From an uncultured Candidatus Poseidoniales archaeon (lineage in GTDB: Archaea; Thermoplasmatota; Poseidoniia; Poseidoniales; Thalassarchaeaceae), in contig CABXDN010000003.1 of NCBI GenBank assembly GCA_902511005.1, positions 62,001-126,000 on the forward strand: DNA of 64,000 bases. The letters are read 5' to 3'. The notes under the pieces are model-generated. The model was not told the origin of the DNA. It was given only the letters and a program-made list of their open reading frames with translations, and did no database searches. This document shows, one piece after another, positions 38,252 through 48,138 of the stretch; position 1 is the stretch's first letter, and each line of letters starts with the position of its first letter. The position numbers were made by a program, and so were the translations under genes.

Positions 38252-38635
38252 TTATTCCTCGACCAGAGACTTGTATGAAGCAGCATCGAGCAAAGCGTCT
38301 AGCTCTCCCATATCTCCAACAGTCATCTTACAAATCCAGCCTTCTCCATATGGGTCTGTATTAACAGTCTCCGGAGCATCTTCTAGTTCTTCATTTACCT
38401 CAATAACTTCTCCAGAAATAGGTGCGTATATTTCACTAACAGATTTTACAGATTCCACACTTGCAAACGATTCCATCGAACTTACGTTTACTCCAACCTC
38501 TGGTAGTTCAACCCAGACGACATCAGTCAATGCATTCTGTGCGTAATCAGTTATTCCAACAGTTATTTCATTCCCTTCTAATCGTATCCATTCGTGTTCT
38601 TTTGTATAAATCAGTCCCTCGGGCACTTCGGTCAT
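38252..38635 (-). CDS. gcvH: Glycine cleavage system H protein
   Basis: YTKEHEWIRLEGNEITVGITDYAQNALTDVVWVELPEVG...SFASVESVKSVSEIYAPISGEVIEVN with lipoyl-Lys context. Confidence 0.96.
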   Translation of the reverse strand: MTEVPEGLIYTKEHEWIRLEGNEITVGITDYAQNALTDVVWVELPEVGVNVSSMESFASVESVKSVSEIYAPISGEVIEVNEELEDAPETVNTDPYGEGWICKMTVGDMGELDALLDAASYKSLVEE

Positions 38636-38686
38636 GGTAATCTCCAGCCTCTACGATGAGAATCAGAGAGTCAAGTTTTCGCTTCG

Positions 38687-39082
38687 CTATTCTTCTTCAT
38701 CTAGAGTAATTTCTAGATGTTCTTTTTCCATTTTCGACCAACCTGAGCCCATACTATCCCCGCTTGCTTCTAATTGTTCTTGCTTCAATCGAGATCTCAT
38801 ATCGTCTTCCTTTTCCCTACTGATCCATCTATCTAAGAACGCGCCTTCATGTTCCTTGTCTCTAGAGAAATGCATTACAGAGAGCAAAATAATACCAATT
38901 AAAGAAATAAAAGGGAATATTAAAGCGTAATCATTCCTGTCTATGCAAATATTTTTTCCACAATCAAGAATTTGAATTAATCCTTCAGAGATAGCCAAAG
39001 CTGTCATTAAAACAAAGGCCGACGTAACCCCAATCAGAACTCTTTGAATTCGGTTTGCAGGCGAATCCAAATAAATCACCAT
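38687..39082 (-). CDS. Hypothetical membrane protein
   Basis: Two TM segments and an acidic C-terminal tail. Confidence 0.5.
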   Translation of the reverse strand: MVIYLDSPANRIQRVLIGVTSAFVLMTALAISEGLIQILDCGKNICIDRNDYALIFPFISLIGIILLSVMHFSRDKEHEGAFLDRWISREKEDDMRSRLKQEQLEASGDSMGSGWSKMEKEHLEITLDEEE

Positions 39083-39117
39083 TCAAAGAAATATGTTGGC
39101 TGATTCATTAAAATTTT

Positions 39118-39678
39118 TCACTCCAACAGTTTATGAATTTTATATGGCAATAAAGCTCGATTAACTGGTGTGACTTCGAGAACTCTACCATCATCTCTTC
39201 TTCGTATATCTTGTAAAAGTGGATGGCGACTTTTTTTATGCAAGGTCATTAAAGTTGGCTTATCATGTTCTAAAGCCGCACGAACAGCAGCAACAAAAGC
39301 TTCACTTTCTACAGAAAATTTACCTACTTCATCAATAACTAATACTTCACATTCATCTAATGCTTCAAGTATTGCAGGGACAGCGACTCTATCTAGTTCG
39401 GTAGGGTCTATTCCGTACCCCAAGATTCTATTCCTGGAGTCTATGTTGCGATGTGCAATTACTCCTTTTTCACCCGTCCTAACATTTACACAGGCATAGC
39501 CTACACGTTCACCGTTTTCTACGATAGCTTCTGTTTGAACACCTCCGATGATATCTTTATACATTTTTCTAGAATTATTCTTTCTTTCTTCCTGTACCAT
39601 TTGTATTACTTTCTGTAAAACAGCAGACTTCCCTGATCTTGGGAGACCAGTGATACCAATTTTCGGATATATGCCCAT
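39118..39678 (-). CDS. Nucleoside-triphosphatase (THEP1-like NTPase)
   Basis: KIGITGLPRSGKSAVLQKVIQMVQEE (Walker A); EVLVIDEVGKFSVESEAF (Walker B). Confidence 0.85.
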   Translation of the reverse strand: MGIYPKIGITGLPRSGKSAVLQKVIQMVQEERKNNSRKMYKDIIGGVQTEAIVENGERVGYACVNVRTGEKGVIAHRNIDSRNRILGYGIDPTELDRVAVPAILEALDECEVLVIDEVGKFSVESEAFVAAVRAALEHDKPTLMTLHKKSRHPLLQDIRRRDDGRVLEVTPVNRALLPYKIHKLLE

Positions 39679-39829
39679 AATTATGCCTTCACTTGTATGC
39701 TTTCGGACGCAATACGGTTTCACCGAGGTCAAGCGTACGTATTAATGGGTTTGGGCATTTACAGTCAAAAAAACCGAAGAATGGAAAATAATTACCGGAA
39801 ACCGCAAACAATGTTTCCGAATTATGTTA

Positions 39830-41797
39830 TTACGCCGTCATTGAACGGATATTGTTCGGTTTAGGGAAAGGTAGATTCTCTATTTCATAATTATTTACGT
39901 TATTATTGGCAGCCCATGCGCGTGACCAAAGATCTAGAGTTTCTGAATTTAGATGCACAGATAACCAATTTAATCCTTTATCAACAGACCCGTGTTCTTC
40001 TGATATTCGTTCTAGAACTTCAGCGGGTAATTCTAGGAAATTAACAGAATTACCTAGTACACAGTCGGAAGGAACTACTGCCCATCTCAATCTTCTCTCT
40101 AATTGAGCATTAACAATTGCTTGACATGCAAGTCTTGGCTGTCCTTTGGGGCGTATTGGCCCTACCCATTTAGCTTGAGTTCTTTGAACAGAATCATCTT
40201 TAATCCCACTAACATATGCTGGGTGCACTATGCTAATATCTTCGCCATTTGTTGAGAAATGAGTCCCTCTAATGAAAGGAGTCCCTCTTGACCCTGATTT
40301 CCAATTTATTATATCGTCAGACCAATTAGTTTGGTCAATTTCCCCAACTCTTACTCTTATTGGTTTTCCAGTAGGATTTAGCCAATTATTTTCTTCAGAT
40401 AATCTTGGCTGCTCAGCTAATTCTGTAATTGCTCTAACAACTCTTCTCCTATCGTAAGTATCGCGAGGCATACGAGGAACAGCCCAATTCCCATCAGTCC
40501 AGCCTTTCCATGATTCGCGTTCCATATCGAAGGTCGGAACATTGTTAGCAAGTCCATTTTGAGGAGTAACTTCGTTAGTTTGTAGAGGCCCGAAACTAGT
40601 CATTTTTTGTGTTTCGCCACCTTTACTTATTCCGATAACCAAAACTCCTTGAGATACACCAGGGAAGATTCTTTGATTTTCAGGGAACGACCATGAAGAG
40701 GACCAGCTATTGCTTTCAACCATTAGTTTCCTGAGAGGAATACTACTTTTTTCGCGTAATAGAGAATCAGGAACAATCATTCTCACACGACCATCCTTTC
40801 TAACAAGTTGAATCCCTCTTTCTAAGAATAATCGATATAGATTGACATTTCCTCTTAGGGTTGAGAATCTCCTACTGCCATCTTTGTTTGTAGTGTTTCT
40901 TAATTGCCGAGATAACTCCTTTCTCAAACCACTACCGTCGGGATGACCTCTAAATCGATCTTTTATCCTCAGCCAAGGTGGTCTGCAAACAAGTAATCCG
41001 GGTTTATCTTCCCATGGCCACTCTCCTCTTAATGCATCACCACAACGAACCGTTTGAGTCAGAATCTTTTCAGCTGCCTTTCTGCCAATTTTCCCAGCGT
41101 CTCCTTTGCCATCTAAGTCAACTAGGTCACAACGAGATAATGCAATCAGAATTCTTCTACGAGCACACTTAATTGCAATTTCAGAATTATCCAACAGTTG
41201 TAAACCATTAAGTAAAAACAATGTATCTTTCTTTCTTTCTTCATCAGTAAATTTCTCGCTTCTCTCGGAATGAATTCTAATTAATCTAGCAGCAAAAACT
41301 CCTGCACCTACAGAAGGATCGGCGAAAGGTATTGATATCCCAGTGCGTGTTTGTAAATTATCTGAGTTATTTTCAGATTTTTCACTCTGATCTTCTGTAA
41401 CATCTTGGTTGAACTTTTGTGCATAAGCCCTAAATCCAGGGGGTAAAGCAGATAATGATAGTGTTGCCGAAGGCTCTTTAGAAACTTCTTCACGAGTATT
41501 CTTCAATTCATCAGAAAGAATAGCTTCTGCAAATTTCGCAGGTGTGGCATATGCGCCTCTTGGAGAGCGACCATCGCTTTCAGCTTCATTTCGCGCTAGA
41601 AGATGATCTAGAACCGCCCCAGGGTCAGAAAGTAATCCTGCCGGTAAAGTCGGCCAATGATTTGGTAATGTGGCAGCAATAGGAATTCCGTGACGAGTTG
41701 CTTCCTCCCACGAATCTAACCATGTTTCAAGTTGTTCAATCCTATCGGAACACTCTCTGTCAAGCCTAGCGTACCAACCGGATGCATCACTAACCAT
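39830..41797 (-). CDS. Divergent N6-adenine DNA methyltransferase-like (Eco57I/TaqI-like architecture)
   Basis: RGAYATPAKFAEAIL; motif I-like FADPSVGAGVFAARLIRIHSE; motif IV-like LLVCRPPWLRIKDRF; GRVRMIVPDSLLREKSSIPLRKLMVE. Start uncertain; track ORF begins at 41935. Confidence 0.75.
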   Translation of the reverse strand: MVSDASGWYARLDRECSDRIEQLETWLDSWEEATRHGIPIAATLPNHWPTLPAGLLSDPGAVLDHLLARNEAESDGRSPRGAYATPAKFAEAILSDELKNTREEVSKEPSATLSLSALPPGFRAYAQKFNQDVTEDQSEKSENNSDNLQTRTGISIPFADPSVGAGVFAARLIRIHSERSEKFTDEERKKDTLFLLNGLQLLDNSEIAIKCARRRILIALSRCDLVDLDGKGDAGKIGRKAAEKILTQTVRCGDALRGEWPWEDKPGLLVCRPPWLRIKDRFRGHPDGSGLRKELSRQLRNTTNKDGSRRFSTLRGNVNLYRLFLERGIQLVRKDGRVRMIVPDSLLREKSSIPLRKLMVESNSWSSSWSFPENQRIFPGVSQGVLVIGISKGGETQKMTSFGPLQTNEVTPQNGLANNVPTFDMERESWKGWTDGNWAVPRMPRDTYDRRRVVRAITELAEQPRLSEENNWLNPTGKPIRVRVGEIDQTNWSDDIINWKSGSRGTPFIRGTHFSTNGEDISIVHPAYVSGIKDDSVQRTQAKWVGPIRPKGQPRLACQAIVNAQLERRLRWAVVPSDCVLGNSVNFLELPAEVLERISEEHGSVDKGLNWLSVHLNSETLDLWSRAWAANNNVNNYEIENLPFPKPNNIRSMTA

Positions 41798-41871
41798 AGA
41801 AATACAGGGGAGGCGACAAGGGTCTCCTCTATGAATGAGTCGGCTAAAATCGGTTCTCTTTCCCCACGGTT

Positions 41872-42483
41872 TTATATGTCTAAAGAAAAGTAATCTTGTT
41901 CCAACTCTATTATCATCTCTCTTTGTAATAACCAAGTAATCGCTTCATCAACTTCTTCTTCTTTGATTCCAATTGCTCCCAGTTCTTGTAATAAGGAGTT
42001 AAAATGTATAGAAATTTCTCCCCTTACTGCTAATGATTCTAAAATATGCATTATATGTTCAGCAACTATTGCTAAAAGCGGGTCGTCTCCGAGTTCTAAA
42101 TTTGTGTAGTCAACTGCCGGGAAATCAAATCTATCTTCTGAATCCGAAGAATTTTTATTCTTTTTCTCAGTGTCATAAACATCGAAGAGATTCTTTTGAT
42201 GCGGGTCGGTCCAAACAACCCCCTCTGCAATTTCTCTTTGTCTTTTGAGGCGCTTTGCTAATGTTTCTAGCCGATGCAGACGCTGTTCTAAACGTAATTT
42301 CTCTCTTCCAAGCTGCCCCTCAACCATTTGTAACTCTTCACTAGCTCTTTCGTCCAACCACGTTGAAATATTCCATGAAGGGTCGAGTCTCAGCATAGTT
42401 TCCCAGAGTCTAGCTACAGACTCAGGAAGCGTTCTTACATCTATGCGCGGACTCCCCTCTCCGTCATCCGAAGTACTACCCAT
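41872..42483 (-). CDS. Coiled-coil protein with possible C-terminal winged-helix-like region
   Basis: Charged coiled coil REKLRLEQRLHRLETLAKRLKRQREIAEG; C-terminal EEEVDEAITWLLQREMIIELEQDYFSL; adjacent to and co-directional with the MTase-like gene. Confidence 0.65.
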   Translation of the reverse strand: MGSTSDDGEGSPRIDVRTLPESVARLWETMLRLDPSWNISTWLDERASEELQMVEGQLGREKLRLEQRLHRLETLAKRLKRQREIAEGVVWTDPHQKNLFDVYDTEKKNKNSSDSEDRFDFPAVDYTNLELGDDPLLAIVAEHIMHILESLAVRGEISIHFNSLLQELGAIGIKEEEVDEAITWLLQREMIIELEQDYFSLDI

Positions 42484-42581
42484 GGTAAGTTGGTTTATGG
42501 TGAACGTCTATCAAGTATCGTGTTGATAATTGTCAATTGTCCAATAGTTGGATTGATGAAGTAAAAGCATTTGCCCGACTC

Positions 42582-43766
42582 ATGGCCGAGTACCGAGTGA
42601 CCGTGCTTCCAGGAGATGGAACTGGCAAAGAAGTGATCGCAGAGGCTATGCGCGTTTTATCAGTATTCGAGAAAAATAGCCCAATTTCCTTTGAAATCAC
42701 TGAAATTCCCTGTGGTGGGGAATATTATCTCGAAACAGGAAAAGAGTGGCCAGAAGGATCATTCGAACATTGTAGAGATAATTCAGATGCAATTCTTCTC
42801 GGAGCAATAGGTTGGCCGGGAGCACGTCTTCCAAATGGCGATCTCGCTGGCGGCCAAGTAATTCTAGGGCTCAGATCAGGATTGAATCTTTATGCGAATG
42901 TACGCCCAGTTAAATTATTCCAAGGGATAAAACATAAAGTTCATGGCGTACACAAGGATATTTGGAATTCAGATTTAGTTGATATGGTAATGATACGTGA
43001 AAATACAGAAGGACTATACCATTCGTTGTTAAGACGCATGTCGCAAAAAGCCATTGGAGAGAAAGACGAACCAATGGTAATTGAGAAATTCCCTGGTCTT
43101 GAGGGAGAAGTTGCTTGGGATGCGCGACCTATATCTCGAAAAGGAAGTGAACGTGTCATAAAATTTGCTTTTGATTTAGCGGAACATCGGCAAAATAAAC
43201 TTGGTAAAGCACAGAAAGTCACTTGTGTCGACAAATCAAATGTGACTAGAGGTTGTCAATTATTCCGCCAAATATTCAATGAAATAGCAGAAAATGAACA
43301 CCCTAATGTTGAAATTAATCATGCATATATAGATGCATTCACCATGTGGCTGATGCGAGATCCTGAAACCCTAGATGTAGTAGTTTTGCCAAATATGTTT
43401 GGAGATATAGCAACCGATTTAGCATCTGTTTTGCAGGGCGGAATGGGCATGGCAGGAAGTGCTAATTTAGGTCCAAAACACATGTTGTTCGAACCTGTTC
43501 ACGGGTCATCACCAAAGCATGCAGGAAAAAATACAGTCAATCCTATGGCCACACTTTCATCATTACAATTGATGTTCGAGGCTCTCGGGTTTCGTAAGAA
43601 TGATTCCGATTTAGACAAATGCGCAGATATTTTGATGCAAGCAATGGAAGAGCACTTCGCTGAGGGCGGATGTGTGACATACGATCTTGGCGGCACTGCA
43701 TCTACTAGTGATGTTGGAACGGCCATTGCAAATCGTTGCGAGAAATTATTAAAAGATAGTTTCTAG
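42582..43766 (+). CDS. Isocitrate/isopropylmalate dehydrogenase family (3-isopropylmalate dehydrogenase-like)
   Basis: YRVTVLPGDGTGKEVIAEAMRVL; VMIRENTEGLYHS; NMFGDIATDLASVLQGGMGMAGSANLG; FEPVHGSSPKHAGKN. Confidence 0.93.
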   Translation: MAEYRVTVLPGDGTGKEVIAEAMRVLSVFEKNSPISFEITEIPCGGEYYLETGKEWPEGSFEHCRDNSDAILLGAIGWPGARLPNGDLAGGQVILGLRSGLNLYANVRPVKLFQGIKHKVHGVHKDIWNSDLVDMVMIRENTEGLYHSLLRRMSQKAIGEKDEPMVIEKFPGLEGEVAWDARPISRKGSERVIKFAFDLAEHRQNKLGKAQKVTCVDKSNVTRGCQLFRQIFNEIAENEHPNVEINHAYIDAFTMWLMRDPETLDVVVLPNMFGDIATDLASVLQGGMGMAGSANLGPKHMLFEPVHGSSPKHAGKNTVNPMATLSSLQLMFEALGFRKNDSDLDKCADILMQAMEEHFAEGGCVTYDLGGTASTSDVGTAIANRCEKLLKDSF

Positions 43767-44548
43767 ATTGTTCTACTATTCTTTGCAATAATTTCTAAAG
43801 CCTCATTTAGAATGCCATTATTATTCCATTTTGTAGGCATTTGATCATTCTTAATTGTATATTCAAGTAGTAATTCAGCCGCTCTTGATATTTCATCAAC
43901 GATAGTAACAGTCGCCATTTTGGCAGTTCTTGAGAGCGGATTTAAGTCAACAACTAACACTTGTTTTCCCAAATTAACTAGAGCCTCACATCTATCTCCG
44001 TCTTCGAGAGGAACTAAGATTACATCTGCTCGTTCAATCCCTTCAGCAGAGCAAACAGATCTCGGGCCATCAAGCCCTTCAATTCTCCCGTCGCCAACTT
44101 TACCAAGAATTTTGACAGACATAACTGCTGAACTCCAATCTCCCTTCCATCCTTCGGGGCTATTTTCTTGAGACAATAATTCTTTTTGTTTTTCTAAAAA
44201 AGAATTTAACTTCTCCATTCTATCTTCAGTTCTGTAGTAAATATTTACTTCTATTGGGCAATTTAGTACTGCTGCCACTCGAATAATGTTTTTTCCCGCC
44301 AATACTACTGTATTTCCATTCACAGAGATTACAGGTTTTTTCGCTGCAATTAATCTCGCCGCTACTTCTTTAATCGCTAATTTAGCAGAATCACTTGTTT
44401 TCTCTCCTAGTAAGTAGTCAAAAGCCTCTCCTCTGCCGTGTGCAATCATAGCAGAATCTGCCAGAAAACCATCTTTTGTTGCGTCGACAATTCGTTGTCT
44501 AGAAAGGAGTGAAGCCTTTCTCGGATGACTATCAGGAATATTTCCCAT
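43763..44548 (-). CDS. 4-phosphopantoate--beta-alanine ligase (archaeal phosphopantothenate synthetase, DUF137)
   Basis: IPDSHPRKASLLSRQRIVDATKDGFLADSAMIAHGRGEAFDYLLGEKT; SVNGNTVVLAGKNIIRVA; LNPLSRTAKMATVTIVDE. Confidence 0.92.
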   Translation of the reverse strand: MGNIPDSHPRKASLLSRQRIVDATKDGFLADSAMIAHGRGEAFDYLLGEKTSDSAKLAIKEVAARLIAAKKPVISVNGNTVVLAGKNIIRVAAVLNCPIEVNIYYRTEDRMEKLNSFLEKQKELLSQENSPEGWKGDWSSAVMSVKILGKVGDGRIEGLDGPRSVCSAEGIERADVILVPLEDGDRCEALVNLGKQVLVVDLNPLSRTAKMATVTIVDEISRAAELLLEYTIKNDQMPTKWNNNGILNEALEIIAKNSRTI

Positions 44549-45486
44549 TACCTTTCAGCCTCCTCTATAATTAGAGAAAAATCAACAGGAGGGGCACCCC
44601 TATTTACGGCAGAGGTTGATATCAAATCAACCCCACTTTTATCCCACTTAGAAATTGAGTCAATAGAAATTCCTCCCGAACCTTCTAATATGCACCATTT
44701 TCTCAAATCTAAGGATTCTAATTTTATTATTGTACTATTTATCTCTGCAATCTCCATATTATCCAAAAGTAACACAATAGGTTGTATATTTTCATTTCTA
44801 TTTTGTAACTTCATCCACATTTTAGCAGCTGTAATTGCCTGTTCTTCATCTTGCACTTCTACGATGATAAAACTAGAATTTTCTCTCAAGTCAATTTCAG
44901 AAATCACACGTCCAATTGTCTCAATTATACTTTCATAATTTTTTCTAGCAGAAGCAAAGTCATTTTCTTTCAGCATCAAAGCATCTTTTCTATCTAATCT
45001 ATGAGTCAACCCTCCTCCGATATGGACCGCCCATTTGTCTAAAAGTCCCCATTCAGTTTTTCTCGTGCAAGCGATACCGATATTTTCCGAAGCCGATACC
45101 CATTTTGAAGTTGAAGTAGTAATTCCAGATAGTTTTCCCAATATGTTCAATAATACTCTTTCAATTTTTAGTATCTCAGACGAATCTCCATTTATCAGTA
45201 GTACAATATCTCTAGGCTCCACCCTGCCGCCTTCTTCTACAGCCCATTGTAAAGAACAATTATTTGTATAATTTTGAATTAATCTATCAATTACCAAATG
45301 TCCGCAAAGAACCCCGATTTCTTTTGCAATAACTTTGGCATTGACTATTCGGGGTACTATATCTTCACCACTCCTATCGTCTGCAATCATTGTTTCAATC
45401 CAGCGATCAATTGAATTAACGAAGAGTTCAGTTGGAATACCTTGTTCTACCAACAACCGCGACCTGTCATGGGGTAGTGCTGCCAC
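44548..45486 (-). CDS. nadC: Nicotinate-nucleotide pyrophosphorylase
   Basis: ERVLLNILGKLSGITTSTSKWV; CTRKTEWGLLDKWAVHIGGGLTHRLDRKDALMLKENDF; EGSGGISIDSISKWDKSGVDLISTSAVNRGAPPVDFSL. Confidence 0.93.
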   Translation of the reverse strand: MAALPHDRSRLLVEQGIPTELFVNSIDRWIETMIADDRSGEDIVPRIVNAKVIAKEIGVLCGHLVIDRLIQNYTNNCSLQWAVEEGGRVEPRDIVLLINGDSSEILKIERVLLNILGKLSGITTSTSKWVSASENIGIACTRKTEWGLLDKWAVHIGGGLTHRLDRKDALMLKENDFASARKNYESIIETIGRVISEIDLRENSSFIIVEVQDEEQAITAAKMWMKLQNRNENIQPIVLLLDNMEIAEINSTIIKLESLDLRKWCILEGSGGISIDSISKWDKSGVDLISTSAVNRGAPPVDFSLIIEEAER

Positions 45487-45571
45487 AGTATCCCGTGCCT
45501 AACACCTCTCTTCAAACGTCCGAAACACCAATTCATCCAATAATTACTAGAAATTGAAATTTTTATATTGA

Positions 45572-45823
45572 TTATTCTTCATTGATTGCATTCAAAGTAG
45601 ATTCGATAGCGCCTAGACAGGCTAATAGATCATCAACAGTAGAGCGGACGTTTCCAAGAGATTTTCCTACCACAAGAATTCTTAATTCCCATATATTGTT
45701 AACTTCTATAATTTCAGCATTAAATGTATGTGGGTCATCAGCCGAAATCCCTGCTAATAATGCTTCAGCCCGGCTTTTAGAACCTGACCAAACCAGAGTC
45801 GTGGAAACTTTACTCATAGACAC
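45572..45823 (-). CDS. KEOPS subunit Pcc1-like small protein
   Basis: 83 aa; NIWELRILVVGKSLGNVRSTVDDLLACLGAIESTLNAI resembles Pcc1 organisation. Confidence 0.6.
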   Translation of the reverse strand: MSMSKVSTTLVWSGSKSRAEALLAGISADDPHTFNAEIIEVNNIWELRILVVGKSLGNVRSTVDDLLACLGAIESTLNAINEE

Positions 45824-45867
45824 CCGAACACCCTAACACATATGTTTCCTCTTGTGTACCGATTTAC

Positions 45868-47232
45868 GTGAGTAGTGATCCTGTGCCTGATGTGCCTTTG
45901 CTAGCAGGTATGGGCGGAGTCAATAATTCTCAGTCTCAAAGTATTCATTCTGGTCGTAAAGCGATTATACTTTCTAGAGAGAATAACATGAACGAACTTT
46001 CCTCATTAGCTCAAACCATGGGCATCACAATAGTAGATACGGTAATTCAGAAAGGTAAACCAAATTCAAAAACTTATCTTGGAACTGGAAAATTACGTGA
46101 AATATCTGAAGAGCTCCAAATGGCGGGTAAGGGCCATCCATGGAAAAATGTAGACTTACTTTTAATCCATGATAATTTAAAATCAAGTCAATTAGTGAAT
46201 ATTAATGATTTAACATCTATTGAGAGTTGGGATAGAGTACGGCTTTTACTTGAGTTATTTACTATTCATGCATCTTCTGTCGAAGCTCGTATTCAGGTCC
46301 GTATTGCTAGATTACTTGCCGATAGGTCAGTTCTTAGAGAATTAATTAATCGCGAACATACTGGTGAACGTTTAGGATTTGGAGCAGGAGGTCAGACTGG
46401 TTGGAGTAACGTTATGACTGCCGTAGGCCATGAGATCGCCAAATTAAGAAGAAAATTAAAGAAAATGGATAATTCACTATCTGAGAGAAGACGTCAGAGA
46501 GCTAAATCTGGTGCGCTGACAGTAGGTTTAGCGGGCTATACTAATGTGGGTAAATCAAGTTTATTTTCGGCCCTTTCAGGAAAACCAGTTCTGATAAAAA
46601 ACCAGCTCTTCTCCACTTTGGAAACAACAGTTGGAAGAATGGCAAATCAGCCACGAATATTGATGGTCGATACAATTGGATTCATCGATAATGTTCCCGC
46701 AGAGTTACTTGATTCATTTTCAGCGACATTACAGGAATCTCTTTCTTGTGATATGCTACTATTGCTTGTCGATGCATCAGATGATTCCGACGAAATACGT
46801 CGAAAATTAGCAACATCGCGCCGAGAATTATTTGGAAGAATTAATGATGAAAATAACCCAAATACTTTGGTTGTACTTACTAAAATCGATTTATGTTCTG
46901 CTGAGCAAATAATTGAAGCTGAAGAAATTGTACACTTTTACAGCCCTTTCGAATCTCTATCGGTTAGTTCTGCTACGGGCCAAGGAATAGATGAATTAAG
47001 GTCAGGAATAATGACAATTCTACACGGCCCCCCAATAGACATCAGTATTCTACCTCCCCAAAATGAAGGAGAAATTGAATTAATTGAATTGGTATCTAGG
47101 GTATATCGTGAAGCATTGGTTATAGGAGTAGAAGAAAATTCAGAATATACTAAGATTTCGGGGTGGATGGGAAAAGCGAATATCTCTAGATTAACCAAAG
47201 ATCATCCTATTCAAATTCAGATATCTAATTGA
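45868..47232 (+). CDS. hflX: GTPase HflX
   Basis: PNSKTYLGTGKLREI; GFGAGGQTGWSN; VGLAGYTNVGKSSLFSALSG; LFSTLETTVGRM; DTIGFIDNVPAELLDSFSATLQE. GTG start. Confidence 0.95.
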   Translation: MSSDPVPDVPLLAGMGGVNNSQSQSIHSGRKAIILSRENNMNELSSLAQTMGITIVDTVIQKGKPNSKTYLGTGKLREISEELQMAGKGHPWKNVDLLLIHDNLKSSQLVNINDLTSIESWDRVRLLLELFTIHASSVEARIQVRIARLLADRSVLRELINREHTGERLGFGAGGQTGWSNVMTAVGHEIAKLRRKLKKMDNSLSERRRQRAKSGALTVGLAGYTNVGKSSLFSALSGKPVLIKNQLFSTLETTVGRMANQPRILMVDTIGFIDNVPAELLDSFSATLQESLSCDMLLLLVDASDDSDEIRRKLATSRRELFGRINDENNPNTLVVLTKIDLCSAEQIIEAEEIVHFYSPFESLSVSSATGQGIDELRSGIMTILHGPPIDISILPPQNEGEIELIELVSRVYREALVIGVEENSEYTKISGWMGKANISRLTKDHPIQIQISN

Positions 47233-47234
47233 GT

Positions 47235-47987
47235 TCATACATCAGATAATAATTGCATCCGACCGTACCAAGGCCAAATTATATCGTGATTCTCTACTAT
47301 ATCGAATCCATTCAGCCCTTGCATCGACCTTAATATTCCATAGTTAGCAAAATCTGCCCCATTCGGCGATTCACCTCCAAAGAAGTCTTCTTCAATCGCT
47401 CCAGACATTGAGTTCAATTGAGTCGTCAAATTCTCTCTCGGAGGTTCATCAAACATTTTTGCTCTACTTTTCCCGACCATTCTCATTATTATTGCACCAA
47501 GCCATTTATTGACAATTCTATCTCTCAAGCCAAATTTATCAACTTTAGTAACATAATCCAAGGCATGTAATGATGTACGATAATTTTTGTAAATTACGGC
47601 AACTATACTTTTTCCTAAGATATCATTTGAAAAATCCATCCATTCATCTTGTTTAGAATCAACTCCTTTTCTGGGGAATTTCCCTCCATTTGTTTCATCA
47701 ATATAATGTAGGATATCATTCGAATCATTAACATGAGTTCCATCAGCATCTACGAATACAGGAACTTTTGTCCAATCAGACCATTTTAATTCCGTTTTTT
47801 TCATAGGGTCAACTTCGACATTTGAAAAATCAATACCTCTCGATTTCAATAGTGATTTTACTTTTAATGAAAAGGGACATGTTGCATATGTATAGATAGT
47901 TGGTTTCCCATCAATTGATTTTTCAGGTACTTTCTTTGGTTGAACTCCTCCATAGGGTTCTGGTTCAGTTTTAGACTTCCTAGCCAT
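47235..47987 (-). CDS. Glutaredoxin/GST-fold protein (prostaglandin E synthase 2-like)
   Basis: IYTYATCPFSLKVKSLLKSRGIDFSNVEVDPMKKTELKWSDWTKVPVFVDADGTHVNDSNDILHYID. Confidence 0.82.
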   Translation of the reverse strand: MARKSKTEPEPYGGVQPKKVPEKSIDGKPTIYTYATCPFSLKVKSLLKSRGIDFSNVEVDPMKKTELKWSDWTKVPVFVDADGTHVNDSNDILHYIDETNGGKFPRKGVDSKQDEWMDFSNDILGKSIVAVIYKNYRTSLHALDYVTKVDKFGLRDRIVNKWLGAIIMRMVGKSRAKMFDEPPRENLTTQLNSMSGAIEEDFFGGESPNGADFANYGILRSMQGLNGFDIVENHDIIWPWYGRMQLLSDV

Positions 47988-48138
47988 ATTTATCCGAAAG
48001 CGACCCCTTTCTCAATGTTCTGTTCTATTTGTTTATACAATTAAATCTAAATTATGCTTTTTTACAACTATCTATAATGTCTATTCTTGCCCTGAGTTTA
48101 TGAAATTCTATGAAGGAGGGGCTCCCCCCTTGTCAATT

